A DNA stretch of 64,000 bases from contig CBDEUR010000003.1 of NCBI GenBank assembly GCA_965243345.1, forward strand, positions 930,001 to 994,000. The letters are read 5' to 3'. Below the pieces are notes generated by a model, which saw only the letters and a program-made list of their open reading frames with translations, searched no databases and was not told the DNA's origin. The number at the start of each line of letters is the position of its first letter. The first letter of the stretch is position 1. A program made the position numbers and the translations under genes. This document shows positions 46,710 to 57,063 of this stretch, one piece after another. Origin of the DNA: Bin52 sp965243345 (GTDB lineage Bacteria > Pseudomonadota > Alphaproteobacteria > Thalassobaculales > Thalassobaculaceae).

Positions 46710-46999
46710 AGAGCAATCGACCTGGCCTGCGCCCGTGCCGGCGGTTCGCCCCGGGTTTTTCCGTGCGGAACAGCGCTGATCCTGATCCTGATCAAGGACA
46801 GCTGTCACTCCACACGGGCAACACAATGGGGGAGAAAGAAGACGTGACGCCTCGGTTTCTGGCTTGACATCGGGAAGCTCATAAGAGCCCCAAGACAAGA
46901 CCTGTATGGTCGGCCTTCGCCGACCATGACGGGAGAGAACGGATGTAGCGGTTCAAACCAAACCGGACCCGCTCCAACCGTTGCCGAACCCCTGCACCT

Positions 47000-49495
47000 T
47001 CATTGGAAACCGCGTGTGGCGACAAATTCCCGATAAGGCGCGAACGCCTCGTTGACGGTTTCCGGCGTGAGGCCGTAATCCTCCAGCCTGTACTCGTGCG
47101 GCGGTTCTTGACGGCGCTGCTCTTCCTGAAACCTGAGCCACTCCTGCATGGCGTTGGCAGCGTCCGGTTCCAGCGGCCAATTGAGGCGTTCGTAAATGTC
47201 GTTCACGACGGCCATCGGGTCATCCACCAGATCAGTGTAGCGAACGTCGACCCAGCGCTCTTCAAGCCCGGGATTGGAGGCGCGGAACCGCATCGCGTCG
47301 TTGAGCATGCTGCTCATGAACTCCAGCTGCTCGGCGCCGGTTTCGAGCGGCGGCCTCGGCTCTGTGGCGAAGCCGCGAAGCCTTTCCGCTAGGCTGTTCC
47401 AGGACGCCATGACCTGCACGGGATCGCGATGGGTCTGGATGAAGACCGCGTCGGGATAGACCTCGAGCAGCGCCTCCAGCTCCCTGAGGTGGAAGGGCGC
47501 CTTGAACAGCCAGTGCCGCTGCCCGTTCGGTTCGTGCTGCCGGTGCTGCCAGGTAAAGTTCTGCACGACGTACCGGTGATGCGCGTAGACCTCGCGGGAA
47601 CCGGCCGCGGCCAGCCAGCGCGCATACGCCGGTACGTAATACGCGATGGTCAAGGCCCAGGTCCTGAAGGCGAGCCAAAGGAGCATGAAGTCTTCCTCTG
47701 GTTCTCTCATATCGACGCGGTGGAGCCCGGCAAGCGCGTCGATTGCCCCGGACGCGTTCAACACCTCTTCCGCATAGACCCGGCGGGGATCCTTCGCCGT
47801 CCACGCGACAGTGCCGTATTCGCCCGTGGACAGGACCGGCTCGGTCAACTCGTAGCGGCGCAGCGTCCAGAACCGCGGATCGCGCGACAGAAGGCGATGT
47901 AGAAATGTCGTGCCGGTCCTGTTGATGCCGGCGACGAAGACGGGCCGCGCGATCACCTGGCGTTCGATTTCGGGGTGCTGCTGGCGCTCCCACGCGAGCA
48001 TCGCGTTGTTGCGGAGAGCGCGGGTCAACCCATAGATGACGTGACTGATCGACGTCCTTCGCAGCCCGGCCTCCGGCGATTTCAGCGCTTCGATCAGTTG
48101 CTCGAGCCCCTCCAGCTTCCATGCGGGATAGGTCTCTTCGAAGGGGACACCCATGCGCCGGGCGTACGTCTCGGCCTGGGCGACCAGACCGTCGAAATCC
48201 AGGCGAGCTTGCGGGACGGAATGTGGCCATTTGTCCTCGTTACGCCTGAGCCAGTCATATGAGCGCGCGTGCCGGATCAGCAATGCCGGCCACTTGATCG
48301 GACGCGGGCAGTCTTCCCGAATGGCGCGATCGCTGATCGGCAGCGTGCGGCGGGTCTTGTCCTCGCTGAACCAGTAGGGCGCGAAATGGTCGAACAGCAC
48401 CCACTGCCCATGCAGCGGAGATTCCTCGCCGACCGCCTGACACGAACGCCTGAAGGATCGATACGAGACTTCCTTCCAGTAGAACCCGAACTCCGCCACT
48501 TCAAGATCGTCATACGGCGGCTCCGGGTCGCAACAATGGTAGACGGTGAATCGCCGGTGCGGGTTCAGGGAAATCGCCGTGCAAATTTCGACGACCGTAT
48601 CCACCGGCTCGGCCTGCCTTTGTATTGTGAATCCGCGCGGCGCCATCTCCAGTTGAGTGGCCGCGGCAAACAGCCGGGTCGGAAAGTCGTTTGCGTGCGT
48701 ATACCCGGTGCTGGGCAACCCCATCAGCGGCAGGCGAAAGATTCCGATCGGAACGCCGGCCGCTCTCGCGAACGACACGCCTTGCTCGGCCACCAACTTG
48801 CTCCACGGATACCCGACGGCACCGAGGGGAAAGATCTTCTTCATGTCGGAGACGTCGGGCGACATCTGTTCGTCGATCCGGATCTGACTGTATTCCCGCG
48901 CGAAGTTGCAAAAATACGCGGGGAAAATGCCCATGGTGGACACGTAAAACAGGTGCTTGTAGCGGGTGCGCAAGCACAATTCGAGCACAGGACGAAGACC
49001 GAGCGCGTTCACCTCGCGCAAGTCGGCATAGGACTGGACGAGCCCCACATTGGCAGCCAGGTGATAGACCGCGTCGATTCGCTCGCACAGATCGTTGAAC
49101 TCGGACTCGCCGAGTCCGAAGCGTTCCTCGCGATTGTCGCCGATCACCACCATGACCCGCGCCGCAAGATCCTCCTCCCAGATTTCCGTCTCCTCCATGG
49201 CCGCACGCAGTCGCTGGAGCCCGTGCCGGGCGCTGTCGGCGCGCACCAGGCAGTGCACGATCAGCCGGTCGTTCTGCCGCAGGAGCTCGCTGAGGAAGAA
49301 GCGTCCGACGAAGCCGGTGGCACCGGTCAGCAGGACTTCCCGAAACTCGTTCGGTGGAACAGGAGCGGCAGGCGTCTCCCGCGACACCGCCGCATGAACG
49401 ACGCGCCGCAACTCGGCCACGTCCCTCTGGCACTCCGGCGGCAGCCCGTCGATGAGAGGCGGCACAGGCCGGTCAGCGGGTCGCGGTTCGGCCAT
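47000..49495 (-). CDS. Thioester reductase-sulfotransferase fusion
   Basis: This 831-residue two-domain enzyme. Residues about 52-400 are an NAD(P)-dependent reductase of the type that releases polyketide or peptide chains as aldehyde or alcohol: LLTGATGFVGRFFLSEL (GxxGxxG), YVSTMGIFPA and Y229-x-x-x-K233 (GYPWSK). Residues about 515-800 are a sulfotransferase of the Sulfotransfer_3 type, with the 5'-phosphosulfate loop PVFVAGINRTGTTFLHRLL and the 3'-phosphate segment THRDPVQVMASWNSL (R690, S698). It lies 62 bases after the polyketide synthase, on the same strand, which itself has no thioesterase. Predicted job: reductive chain release, then sulfation of a hydroxyl. This domain pairing is uncommon to my knowledge. 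Confidence 0.85.
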   Translation of the reverse strand: MAEPRPADRPVPPLIDGLPPECQRDVAELRRVVHAAVSRETPAAPVPPNEFREVLLTGATGFVGRFFLSELLRQNDRLIVHCLVRADSARHGLQRLRAAMEETEIWEEDLAARVMVVIGDNREERFGLGESEFNDLCERIDAVYHLAANVGLVQSYADLREVNALGLRPVLELCLRTRYKHLFYVSTMGIFPAYFCNFAREYSQIRIDEQMSPDVSDMKKIFPLGAVGYPWSKLVAEQGVSFARAAGVPIGIFRLPLMGLPSTGYTHANDFPTRLFAAATQLEMAPRGFTIQRQAEPVDTVVEICTAISLNPHRRFTVYHCCDPEPPYDDLEVAEFGFYWKEVSYRSFRRSCQAVGEESPLHGQWVLFDHFAPYWFSEDKTRRTLPISDRAIREDCPRPIKWPALLIRHARSYDWLRRNEDKWPHSVPQARLDFDGLVAQAETYARRMGVPFEETYPAWKLEGLEQLIEALKSPEAGLRRTSISHVIYGLTRALRNNAMLAWERQQHPEIERQVIARPVFVAGINRTGTTFLHRLLSRDPRFWTLRRYELTEPVLSTGEYGTVAWTAKDPRRVYAEEVLNASGAIDALAGLHRVDMREPEEDFMLLWLAFRTWALTIAYYVPAYARWLAAAGSREVYAHHRYVVQNFTWQHRQHEPNGQRHWLFKAPFHLRELEALLEVYPDAVFIQTHRDPVQVMASWNSLAERLRGFATEPRPPLETGAEQLEFMSSMLNDAMRFRASNPGLEERWVDVRYTDLVDDPMAVVNDIYERLNWPLEPDAANAMQEWLRFQEEQRRQEPPHEYRLEDYGLTPETVNEAFAPYREFVATRGFQ

Positions 49496-49557
49496 GAGGT
49501 CTTACTCCGTCATCCACGACGCCGACACGGAGCCGGCTCTCGTACCGTGAAACCGCA

Positions 49558-52500
49558 CTACCGGACGGGCGAAGCCGTTCCAGCGCTCTGTGAAGAACAC
49601 GGCGTCGGTGGGAAATGGTCCTCGGGCGGGCTGGCGAATGGCGAGGGCTTGCGGCGAACGCGGCGCAGCGCCGCCAGGGGCGCATCGCCGGCCGGGCCGC
49701 CGGCCTTCTCGGCCTCGGCCTCCTCGTCCGTTTTCCTGCCGAACACGATGCCCTCCGCCAGCGACCGGCAAGAGGCCGTGGTCATCAGCTCCAGCGCGCT
49801 CGCTTGGAAACTGAACTCGCTCTGTATGAACGCCCCCAGTTCGGCGACCGAGATGGAATTCAGGCCGAAACTGGAGAGCGGCTCTTCCGGCCAGCCTTCT
49901 TCGTGGCCGCACAGCTCGGCGACCTTGGCGGCGATCCGGGCCACGACGCTATCGACCGTCAGCCGATCGTCGGCGCCGACCTCGAAAGCATCCTGATTGC
50001 TCATCAGGCGTCCGGTGCGCATGTAGTCGGTGGAGTCGACCTTCCAGAGCACGCGCTTGAAGAGGGCGGTGATCAGGTGGTCGCCGTCGCCCATGACGCG
50101 CAGGGCGTAGTCAAGGTTGGCAACGGCAAAATAACTGCTCACGGCCGGCATGCCGGCGGCTCTCATCAGGCGCAGCACGCCGAGATTGCGCGCCGCCATT
50201 CCGGCGTCGGCGACCGCTGCGAGGTTGTACGACAAGGCAGGCAGCCCTTGACGGCGGCGACAGGCAGCGAGGCCGTCCATGAATGCATTGGCCGCGCTGT
50301 AGTTGATCTGCCCCGGATTGCCGAATGCGGACGACAGGGACGACACCAGGACGAAGTGATCGAGTGCCAGGCCGGCGGTCGCGTTGTGCAGATGGAGGGC
50401 GCCGTGGGCCTTGGGCGCGAACACCCGGCGAATGGATTCCGCCGTCAAATCCGCCAGAAGACAATCGTCCAGCGTGCCGGCGAGGTGGAACACGCCCTTG
50501 AGCGGTTTCTTCACGTTGTCGACGCAGCGACGCACATCCGCCTCGTCCGCGACGTCGCCCTGGACGAGGTCTATTTCGATCCCTTCTCCGATGGCGGCAA
50601 GCGTGGTCGACCGCCGCAGCCAATGGTCGTTTCGGCGGCGCGCGGGATCCCGGTCCATCAGAGTGAGATGGCGGGCACCCGACCTCACCAGATAGGGCAA
50701 GAGCCGCTGGCCGAAGCCGCCCAGGCCCCCGGTCACGAGATAGGTTGCATCCGGGTCCAGCAACGGCTGCCGGTCGTCGATGGGAAAGTCGGGATCGGCG
50801 GACGCCCGCGGTGCGTTGAGCACCAGCTTCCCCTGATGTTGTCCGGAAGTCATCAGGCGGAGCGCCTTCGCGTAGTCCCGGTAGGGGAAGACGGTGACCG
50901 GCAAGGGCGGCAGCACGCCACGATCAAGCAGGTCGAGGCAGGCCTCCGAGAGCTCGCGCGAGAGATACGGATCGTCGACCATCAGGCGGTCGAGGTCGAG
51001 GGCCGCGAAGCGGAGGTTCTTGCGGAAGACGCGGAGGCCAAGAGCGCTGTCGGCGTAGATGTCGACCTTGCCGATCTCGCAGTGCCAGCCGCCCGCCCGC
51101 AGGGACTCCAGGCAAAGCGGCACATGACGGCCGGCGAGCGAATTCAGCACGACATCAACGCCCTCGCCGCCGGTCGCCTTCATCAGCCCGTCGTACCACT
51201 CCTCGCTGTGGGAATCGAACGCCGCCCGCGCGCCCAATGCGAGCAGCCGGTCGCGCTTGCTCTCGCTGCCCGCCGTTGCGTAGATCTCCGCGCCCACGTC
51301 GTTGGCCAGCGCGATGGCCGCCTGCCCGATGCCGCCCATGGCCGAGTGAATGAGGACTCGCTGCCCCCTGCGCAGCCGGGCCAGGTGGGTCAGGGCGTAG
51401 TACGCGGTGACGTAGACCGAGAGCGACGCCGCCGCCTCCTCCATGCTGAGGCCGGCGGGCTTGGGGAAGACGCGGTGCTGGCCGACGGTCGCGCGATTGG
51501 CGATGCACCCGCCGTCGACGAAGACCACCTCATCGCCGGGCTCCAGCCCTTCCACCGCCACGCCGGCGCGGCGTACCACGCCGCTCGCCTCCATGCCCAC
51601 CTCGCGGCCGAGCGCGGAACGCTCATAGGCCAATGCGGGCAGCAGCCCCAGCGTCACCATGACATCGCGGAAGTTGAGCGCCGCGGCGGCGACGTCGATC
51701 TCCACATGGTGCGGCCCCAAAGGCGGCGGGTCGTAGGTCTTCATGCGCAGGCCGCCGATCTGCCCCGCGTTGTCCAGGAACAGGCGGTAGGACGGGTCTT
51801 CGCCGGGACGGACGCGCGGGTACTCGTCGCGATCGCTCAAGACGCGCGGCACCCACAGCTGGCCCTCGCGCAGCGCCAGCTCGCGTTCTCGCAGGTCGTG
51901 CCGTGCGAGCCAGGCCAGGATCTGGAGGTCGTCGTCGGCGCCCAAGTCCACGAGGCGGAAATCGAGCCCGGCTTCCTCGCCGATCTCGACCGCCATGCTG
52001 CGCACCGCCCCCCAGAGCGCGCTCCCGCGCGCATCCTCCGCCTCGAAGGCCGCCTTGCGGGTCGCGACGGTGACGCGGCAGCGGCAATCGGCCTGCTCGA
52101 TCCTGAAGGGAACCAGAGATTGAACGAGAGCGACGAATTGGGAGACCGCCTTCTCGCCGGTCGGATCCTCCGGATCCGAGTCGCAGAAAAAATCGATCGC
52201 CAGCACGTCCGCCGCATCCGGGTACGCTTCGGGGTCGAAGGGATCGCCCGAAGTGAGAGCATCGGAGGGGATCGTATGGACCGCCGGATCGTCGAGCCGG
52301 GATATCCATGCCCCCGCCAGGCTGGCGGGCTCCCCCATCACCCAGCGCGGACCCGGCAGTGGCATCTCGTCCGGCTCGGCCACGTATTGCACCGGCGCCT
52401 GCAGCAGCGTCGTCCGCCCGCCGGTCCGAAGCGCGGTCCAGCCCTCGCCTGGTTCCACCGCCGTGCCCTCTTCGTGGGAAACGAGCGCCAGGCCGCCCGG

Positions 52501-55500
52501 GACCGCCGTCTCCCGCCAGAACCGCCAATCGTCCTGCGTAAACGCATCCTCGTCCCGGTGGAGGAAGAGGACTTCCGCCGCGTTCCGGCGCAGCAGGCCC
52601 GTTTCGAGCGCGGCCGCCTGCCGCGACGCGGGATCGAGACAGTCGAACCGCAGCGCCGCGTCGTGGCCGTGGAAGGCATCGTAGTGCGCGCGCGCGCCCT
52701 CCTCATCGTCGGTGATCAGCCAGAACTCGCTTTGCGTCTCCTCGCTCGAGAGATGCTCGACGCAGCTTCGCAGCACGGTCTGCTCCGGCGTTCTGGAGCC
52801 CGCGAACTCCAGCGCGTGGCAGGCGCGCGGGTCACCGCCGGCGCCGTCCGCCCGCTCAAGGGCGGCAAGCAGGGCGGGTGGCTCGATGTCGCCGTCCAGC
52901 AGCCGTTCCGCGATTGCCGGGCCGTCGGCGACGAACTTGGGCTGCCAGACGACTCGATGCTTGCTGCGCGGCAGGTCGACCCGCCTCGGGTTCGAGATAA
53001 AGGAGATGTATTTTTCGATGTGCAGGACGAGATCGCCGGTCGCGCCGTCGTAGCAGGCGAGGCTGCCCGAGACCCACTCGCCGGTCGGCACCGAATATTG
53101 GCCCTTGTCGTCGACCTCGTAGCGAATATTGCCGGGATAGGTGACGCGACAGGTCATTCGCGGAACCGTGGGCGGGCGCAGGAAGGTCACATTCTCTGCC
53201 CGGCGCGGAATTGCGAAGAGATCGGCGCCGAGCATCAGGTCGTAGAGATAGGACTGCAATCCCCCGTCGAGCAAGGCAGGGAGCATGACGTAGCCCTCCT
53301 GCTGGCCGCCTCGCCACAGCGCTTCCTCCACCTCGACGTCGAACATCAGGTGGTCGGTGCCGACATCGCGCCGCAGCTGCCGCATGTTCCGGAAGTGCGG
53401 CCCGTATTGGAAGGTTTCGCCGAGAACGGTCTCGATACGTTCGTAGAGCTCGTCGTCCGCCGCATAGGACAAGGGCTCGTAACGGGACGTGTCGATCTCC
53501 GACACGTGTCCCGGCACGTCCGGTGCGTGGCCGGGCCCGACGCGGCGGACCTGCCCGCGGCAGTGCAGCTCGCACTTCGCGTCCAGGTCGTAAGGTTGCG
53601 ACGAGATCGCGACGGTATATTCGTCCGGCGAATTGGGGATCGGCTGAAGTGCCGTCTGCAGCCGCACGGGCACCTTGGGAATCGGGCACGGCTGCAGGAA
53701 TTCGAGCGTCTCGATGTGAGCGGGCGCGCCCTCCAGGGCCTCCAGGACCAGCTCGATGAAGCCCGCGGCCGGCATGATGGGGGCGTGATGCACGCGATGC
53801 TCCGCCAGCCACGGAAAGGCCGCCTCCGAGAGCCGCGCTTCCAGCAGCGGATGATCGCAGGGCACCCGGTGACCGACCAGCGGCCCGTGCGAGTACTCGC
53901 TCCGCTTCTGCAGGAACTCGTCGTCCAAGGTGTTATCGACGCTTTTGCGTTCTTCGCGCGGGTGGCCCGGGAGCAGATGGACGATGGGGTCGGGACGGGG
54001 ATACTGGTCCGCGAAGCCCAGAGACACGCCGGCCTTGAAGAGGTTGCCCAGGGCCTCGTGAAATCCGAGGCATGTGTCGGTGTCCCGCATCAGCGTCGGA
54101 ACGGAAACGGGGATCGAAGCGGCGTCTTCCACGCATTGCGCGATGATGGGTTGCAGGGCCGAGTGGGGCGCCAGCTCCAGCACCACGTCGGGCCGGTGGT
54201 CGCGCTTTGCGGTCTCCATCGCCGCGGCGAACCGGACCGCGCGGCGGATGTTCGACCACCAGTAGGCGCTATCCAGCCGCTCCGTCTGTGCACCCGTCAC
54301 CGACGAGAGGAAAGGCACGTCGGCGTCGAAGGAGAGGTCGTCCAGGAAGGCGAACGCCTCCAGCGCATCGTCCTCGATCGCGTCCATCGCCCGGGAATGA
54401 AAGGCGATGTTGCCCGGAATGAGCCGATTCTGAAGGTTGCGCCGGTCCAGTTCCTCCATAACGGGTTGCAGGTCGTCCTGGAGACCGCAGATGACGGTGC
54501 TGGCCGGCGCGTTTTCGCAGGCGATCTCGATCTTGACGGGCCGGTCGCCGTCGAGTCGGAAGGGAATGTCAAGGGTATCCAGAAGGTCCTCTACGCCCGG
54601 CCGATCGAGACCGATGGTCAGCATGCGGCCGGATCCCGCCACGCGCTGTTGCAGGGTGGCGCGATGGAAAACCAGGCGCGTCGCATCGTCAAGCGAGAGG
54701 GCGCCCGAGGCATAGGCCGCGGCCACTTCGCCCGAACTGTGGCCCAGCACGCAGTCGGGATAGACACCCCAGGTCTTGAAGAGTTCCAGCAGGGCGCACT
54801 GGATCGCGAAAGTGACTGGCTGGGCGAGCTCGCATTCGTCGAGCGCCGCCTGAGGGGTCTCGAAACAGGCCTCGCGCAACGAGGTCCGGGAATAGGCGCA
54901 CCAGAGATCGTCGATGGCATCGATGGCGCGGCGGAATACCGGGTGGGCCTCGTAGAGATCGCGGCCGCAGCCCGCCCACTGCGTCCCCTGACCGGCAAAC
55001 ACCATCAACAGCCGCCGCTCGCCTTCCTCCGCGGTGCCCATGGGAGCGCCGTCTTCCGCGAACGCATCGAGCGCTTTGGCGAGTTCCTCCCGGTTCCGGA
55101 CGGCGAAGGCCGCCCGCACGGCGAAATCGGTGCGGCGGCGGCTGAGATTGCCGGCGAGCGCGTAGAGGTCCGGCGGCTGCTCGTCGAGCGTCTCCCGCAT
55201 GCGTCGCGCGCTCTCCACGAGCGCATCCGGCGTGCGCGCCGAGAGGGGCACCATGAAGCCCGCGTGGGGCGCCAGAGGCACCGACCAGAGCCCGGGCCGC
55301 GACGGCCGGTACTCGCGTACCACGCAGTGCCCGTTGGCTCCGCCGAAGCCGAACGAGTTGATACCCACGACGACCGGATGCTCGGGGAACGGCTCGCATT
55401 CCGTCTGCACCTCCATCGGGCAGGAACCGAAGTCGATCTCCGGATTGGGCACCTGAAAGTTGTTCGATGTCGGCGCAAAAGTGCGCCGTTGCATCATCAG

Positions 55501-56625
55501 GACGACTTTGAGGAGGGCGCAGTGAAAGGCGGCGGCCTCCATGTGCCCCACATTGCTCTTGACGCTGGAAACCCGCAGCGGCACCGCGCGGTCGGGTCCG
55601 CCATAGGCCTCCGCGATGGCGTTGCCTTCGATGGGATCGCCGACTGCGGTTCCGGTCGCGTGAGCCTCGATGTAATCGAAGTCCGAGGGGGTCCGGCCGG
55701 CACGGGCCGACGCCTCGCGCATCAACCGGATCTGCGCGTGACGGGTGGGCGCGCTGATGAAGCGGCCCGGTGCCAGACCCCCGCTTCCGTCCGCCGTACC
55801 CGCTGCGTTCACCGCCGTTGCCTCGATCACCGCATAGATCGGATCCCCGTCCCGCTCGGCCGCCGCCAAGGGCTTGACGGCGAAAACGAACGATCCCTCG
55901 GAGCGCATGTAGCCGTTGGCCTCGGCATCGAAGGAACGGCACCTGCCCTCCGGACTGATCACCCCCATGAGGTTGAAGCTGCTGCTCATCCTGCCGCTGC
56001 CGAGATAGGTGACGGCACCCACCAGCGCCTGGTCGCAATCGCCGCACGCGAGCGCGTTCATCGCCGCGTGCAGGGCGCTCAGTCCGGCGGAGCAGGCCGT
56101 GCAGTACGTGGCCGACGACCCCATGAGATTGAAGTGGTAGGAGACCCGATTGGCCAGCATGGCGAGGCTGATGCCGGACACCGAATATTCGGTTACGCCA
56201 TGCTGCGGCCGCCAGTTGGACACAGCCGGAACCTGCGCGCCGATGAAAACCCCGGTGGGGCTGTTGCGCAGCGCGTGAAGGTCCCATCCCACATGTTCGA
56301 TGGCCTCCCACGCGCAATTGAGCAGCATCCTTACCTGCGGTTCGGTCTGCCTCAATTCGTTGTGGGACATGCCGAAGAACGCGCGGTCGAAGAGCAGCTC
56401 TTCGTCGTCGCGAATCAGGCCCTCGTAAGGGCTTGCAAGCCGCCCCGGCCCCGAAAATTCGCCGATGGGCAGGTGACCTCTTCCGTAGCGGTCGGTGACC
56501 GGCTCCCGGACGATCTCGCGCTCGGCCAGCAGGGTCCAGAAGTCGGAATCCGACTGAATGCCGCCGGGCATGCGGTGGCTGTACCCGACGATGGCAACGC
56601 CATTGTCCGTATTCGGCGAATTCAT
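49558..56625 (-). CDS. Type I polyketide synthase, fully reducing single module (KS-AT-DH-ER-KR-ACP)
   Basis: This 2355-residue megasynthase. Ketosynthase at 8-430: active C178 in YCTACSAGLSA (usual TACSSS altered to TACSAG), H322 in EAHATGT and H361 in SNVGHMEAA. Acyltransferase at 538-870: S630 in GHSSGE, with specificity segment AFHSRAMD, closest to malonyl types. Dehydratase at 920-1220: H943 in EHRVHHAPIMP (the motif glycine is His) and D1120 in LLDGGLQ. A spacer of 1225-1600 looks like the structural part of a ketoreductase. Enoylreductase at 1612-1940 (SAMGGIGQAA). Ketoreductase at 1960-2200 (GGLGGFG, Y2109). Carrier at 2220-2300, with S2257 in FGLNSISV. No methyltransferase and no thioesterase. 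It probably acts iteratively to build a saturated chain released by the downstream reductase. Confidence 0.93.
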   Translation of the reverse strand: MNSPNTDNGVAIVGYSHRMPGGIQSDSDFWTLLAEREIVREPVTDRYGRGHLPIGEFSGPGRLASPYEGLIRDDEELLFDRAFFGMSHNELRQTEPQVRMLLNCAWEAIEHVGWDLHALRNSPTGVFIGAQVPAVSNWRPQHGVTEYSVSGISLAMLANRVSYHFNLMGSSATYCTACSAGLSALHAAMNALACGDCDQALVGAVTYLGSGRMSSSFNLMGVISPEGRCRSFDAEANGYMRSEGSFVFAVKPLAAAERDGDPIYAVIEATAVNAAGTADGSGGLAPGRFISAPTRHAQIRLMREASARAGRTPSDFDYIEAHATGTAVGDPIEGNAIAEAYGGPDRAVPLRVSSVKSNVGHMEAAAFHCALLKVVLMMQRRTFAPTSNNFQVPNPEIDFGSCPMEVQTECEPFPEHPVVVGINSFGFGGANGHCVVREYRPSRPGLWSVPLAPHAGFMVPLSARTPDALVESARRMRETLDEQPPDLYALAGNLSRRRTDFAVRAAFAVRNREELAKALDAFAEDGAPMGTAEEGERRLLMVFAGQGTQWAGCGRDLYEAHPVFRRAIDAIDDLWCAYSRTSLREACFETPQAALDECELAQPVTFAIQCALLELFKTWGVYPDCVLGHSSGEVAAAYASGALSLDDATRLVFHRATLQQRVAGSGRMLTIGLDRPGVEDLLDTLDIPFRLDGDRPVKIEIACENAPASTVICGLQDDLQPVMEELDRRNLQNRLIPGNIAFHSRAMDAIEDDALEAFAFLDDLSFDADVPFLSSVTGAQTERLDSAYWWSNIRRAVRFAAAMETAKRDHRPDVVLELAPHSALQPIIAQCVEDAASIPVSVPTLMRDTDTCLGFHEALGNLFKAGVSLGFADQYPRPDPIVHLLPGHPREERKSVDNTLDDEFLQKRSEYSHGPLVGHRVPCDHPLLEARLSEAAFPWLAEHRVHHAPIMPAAGFIELVLEALEGAPAHIETLEFLQPCPIPKVPVRLQTALQPIPNSPDEYTVAISSQPYDLDAKCELHCRGQVRRVGPGHAPDVPGHVSEIDTSRYEPLSYAADDELYERIETVLGETFQYGPHFRNMRQLRRDVGTDHLMFDVEVEEALWRGGQQEGYVMLPALLDGGLQSYLYDLMLGADLFAIPRRAENVTFLRPPTVPRMTCRVTYPGNIRYEVDDKGQYSVPTGEWVSGSLACYDGATGDLVLHIEKYISFISNPRRVDLPRSKHRVVWQPKFVADGPAIAERLLDGDIEPPALLAALERADGAGGDPRACHALEFAGSRTPEQTVLRSCVEHLSSEETQSEFWLITDDEEGARAHYDAFHGHDAALRFDCLDPASRQAAALETGLLRRNAAEVLFLHRDEDAFTQDDWRFWRETAVPGGLALVSHEEGTAVEPGEGWTALRTGGRTTLLQAPVQYVAEPDEMPLPGPRWVMGEPASLAGAWISRLDDPAVHTIPSDALTSGDPFDPEAYPDAADVLAIDFFCDSDPEDPTGEKAVSQFVALVQSLVPFRIEQADCRCRVTVATRKAAFEAEDARGSALWGAVRSMAVEIGEEAGLDFRLVDLGADDDLQILAWLARHDLRERELALREGQLWVPRVLSDRDEYPRVRPGEDPSYRLFLDNAGQIGGLRMKTYDPPPLGPHHVEIDVAAAALNFRDVMVTLGLLPALAYERSALGREVGMEASGVVRRAGVAVEGLEPGDEVVFVDGGCIANRATVGQHRVFPKPAGLSMEEAAASLSVYVTAYYALTHLARLRRGQRVLIHSAMGGIGQAAIALANDVGAEIYATAGSESKRDRLLALGARAAFDSHSEEWYDGLMKATGGEGVDVVLNSLAGRHVPLCLESLRAGGWHCEIGKVDIYADSALGLRVFRKNLRFAALDLDRLMVDDPYLSRELSEACLDLLDRGVLPPLPVTVFPYRDYAKALRLMTSGQHQGKLVLNAPRASADPDFPIDDRQPLLDPDATYLVTGGLGGFGQRLLPYLVRSGARHLTLMDRDPARRRNDHWLRRSTTLAAIGEGIEIDLVQGDVADEADVRRCVDNVKKPLKGVFHLAGTLDDCLLADLTAESIRRVFAPKAHGALHLHNATAGLALDHFVLVSSLSSAFGNPGQINYSAANAFMDGLAACRRRQGLPALSYNLAAVADAGMAARNLGVLRLMRAAGMPAVSSYFAVANLDYALRVMGDGDHLITALFKRVLWKVDSTDYMRTGRLMSNQDAFEVGADDRLTVDSVVARIAAKVAELCGHEEGWPEEPLSSFGLNSISVAELGAFIQSEFSFQASALELMTTASCRSLAEGIVFGRKTDEEAEAEKAGGPAGDAPLAALRRVRRKPSPFASPPEDHFPPTPCSSQSAGTASPVR

Positions 56626-56651
56626 GCTGTCATTCGGTAAATCGACAGCGA

Positions 56652-56672
56652 GACAATTGTTCTACAATTGTC
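56652..56672. promoter_or_regulatory. Palindrome upstream of the polyketide synthase, candidate operator
   Basis: GACAATTG and CAATTGTC flank TTCTA, 27-47 bases before the synthase ATG. The upstream 200 bases are clearly AT-richer than the rest of the window, as expected for a promoter acquired with the cassette. A TAAGGAGG sequence at 56722-56715 (minus) sits 13 bases before an ATG that opens only a 23-codon frame. No regulator gene is encoded in the element. Confidence 0.5.
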
Positions 56673-56844
56673 GACTGATCGTCCGGTATTTGCCATAACA
56701 TAAGAAAAATTAGGCCTCCTTACCGTCTGCATAAACAAGAACAATCCGAAGACGCAAGTATGTGCACAATCTGGCGCGAACGCGATTCGCCGTCCACGAA
56801 CCCCGTGCGGCGGTAGTGGGTCACTTTGAAATTCTGGCTCGCGG

Positions 56845-57063
56845 TCAGCGAGCCCACCGAGCATTCGCCGCGACCTGCGCGATCTCGGAGCGCCTCGACG
56901 GGGTGAGGCGCTTGGCCCGGATCGCCCCGCCCTTCCGGCCGGCGGATCGCTTCTTCAGGTCAGCAGGCTCCGTCTCGTCCCGATCCTGCCCGGTCGCGAG
57001 GTCGACGATCTTCTTGGCCAATTGGTTGGTATCCCGAGGCCGCTTCACTGTCGCGTCTCCCAT
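56845..57063 (-). CDS. Small basic conserved protein (RPRDTNQLAK family)
   Basis: This 72-residue protein, rich in Lys and Arg. Start MGDATVKRPRDTNQLAK; C-terminal part RKGGAIRAKRLTPSRRSEIA ending in AANARWAR. Similar small proteins with a KGG-RA-x-LT-x-x-R motif are common in proteobacteria; their role is not established, though DNA or RNA binding is plausible from charge. It is the element gene nearest the right attachment site. The ribosome binding site is weak, and the GTG six codons in is an alternative start. Confidence 0.7.
   Translation of the reverse strand: MGDATVKRPRDTNQLAKKIVDLATGQDRDETEPADLKKRSAGRKGGAIRAKRLTPSRRSEIAQVAANARWAR

Noticed and set aside
49615..56640. A 2,341-codon open frame on the plus strand, antisense to the whole polyketide synthase
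   Set aside because: It mirrors the synthase exactly, has no recognisable domain and low-complexity Arg/Gly/Ala composition. Stop-free antisense frames are expected from strong GC codon bias.
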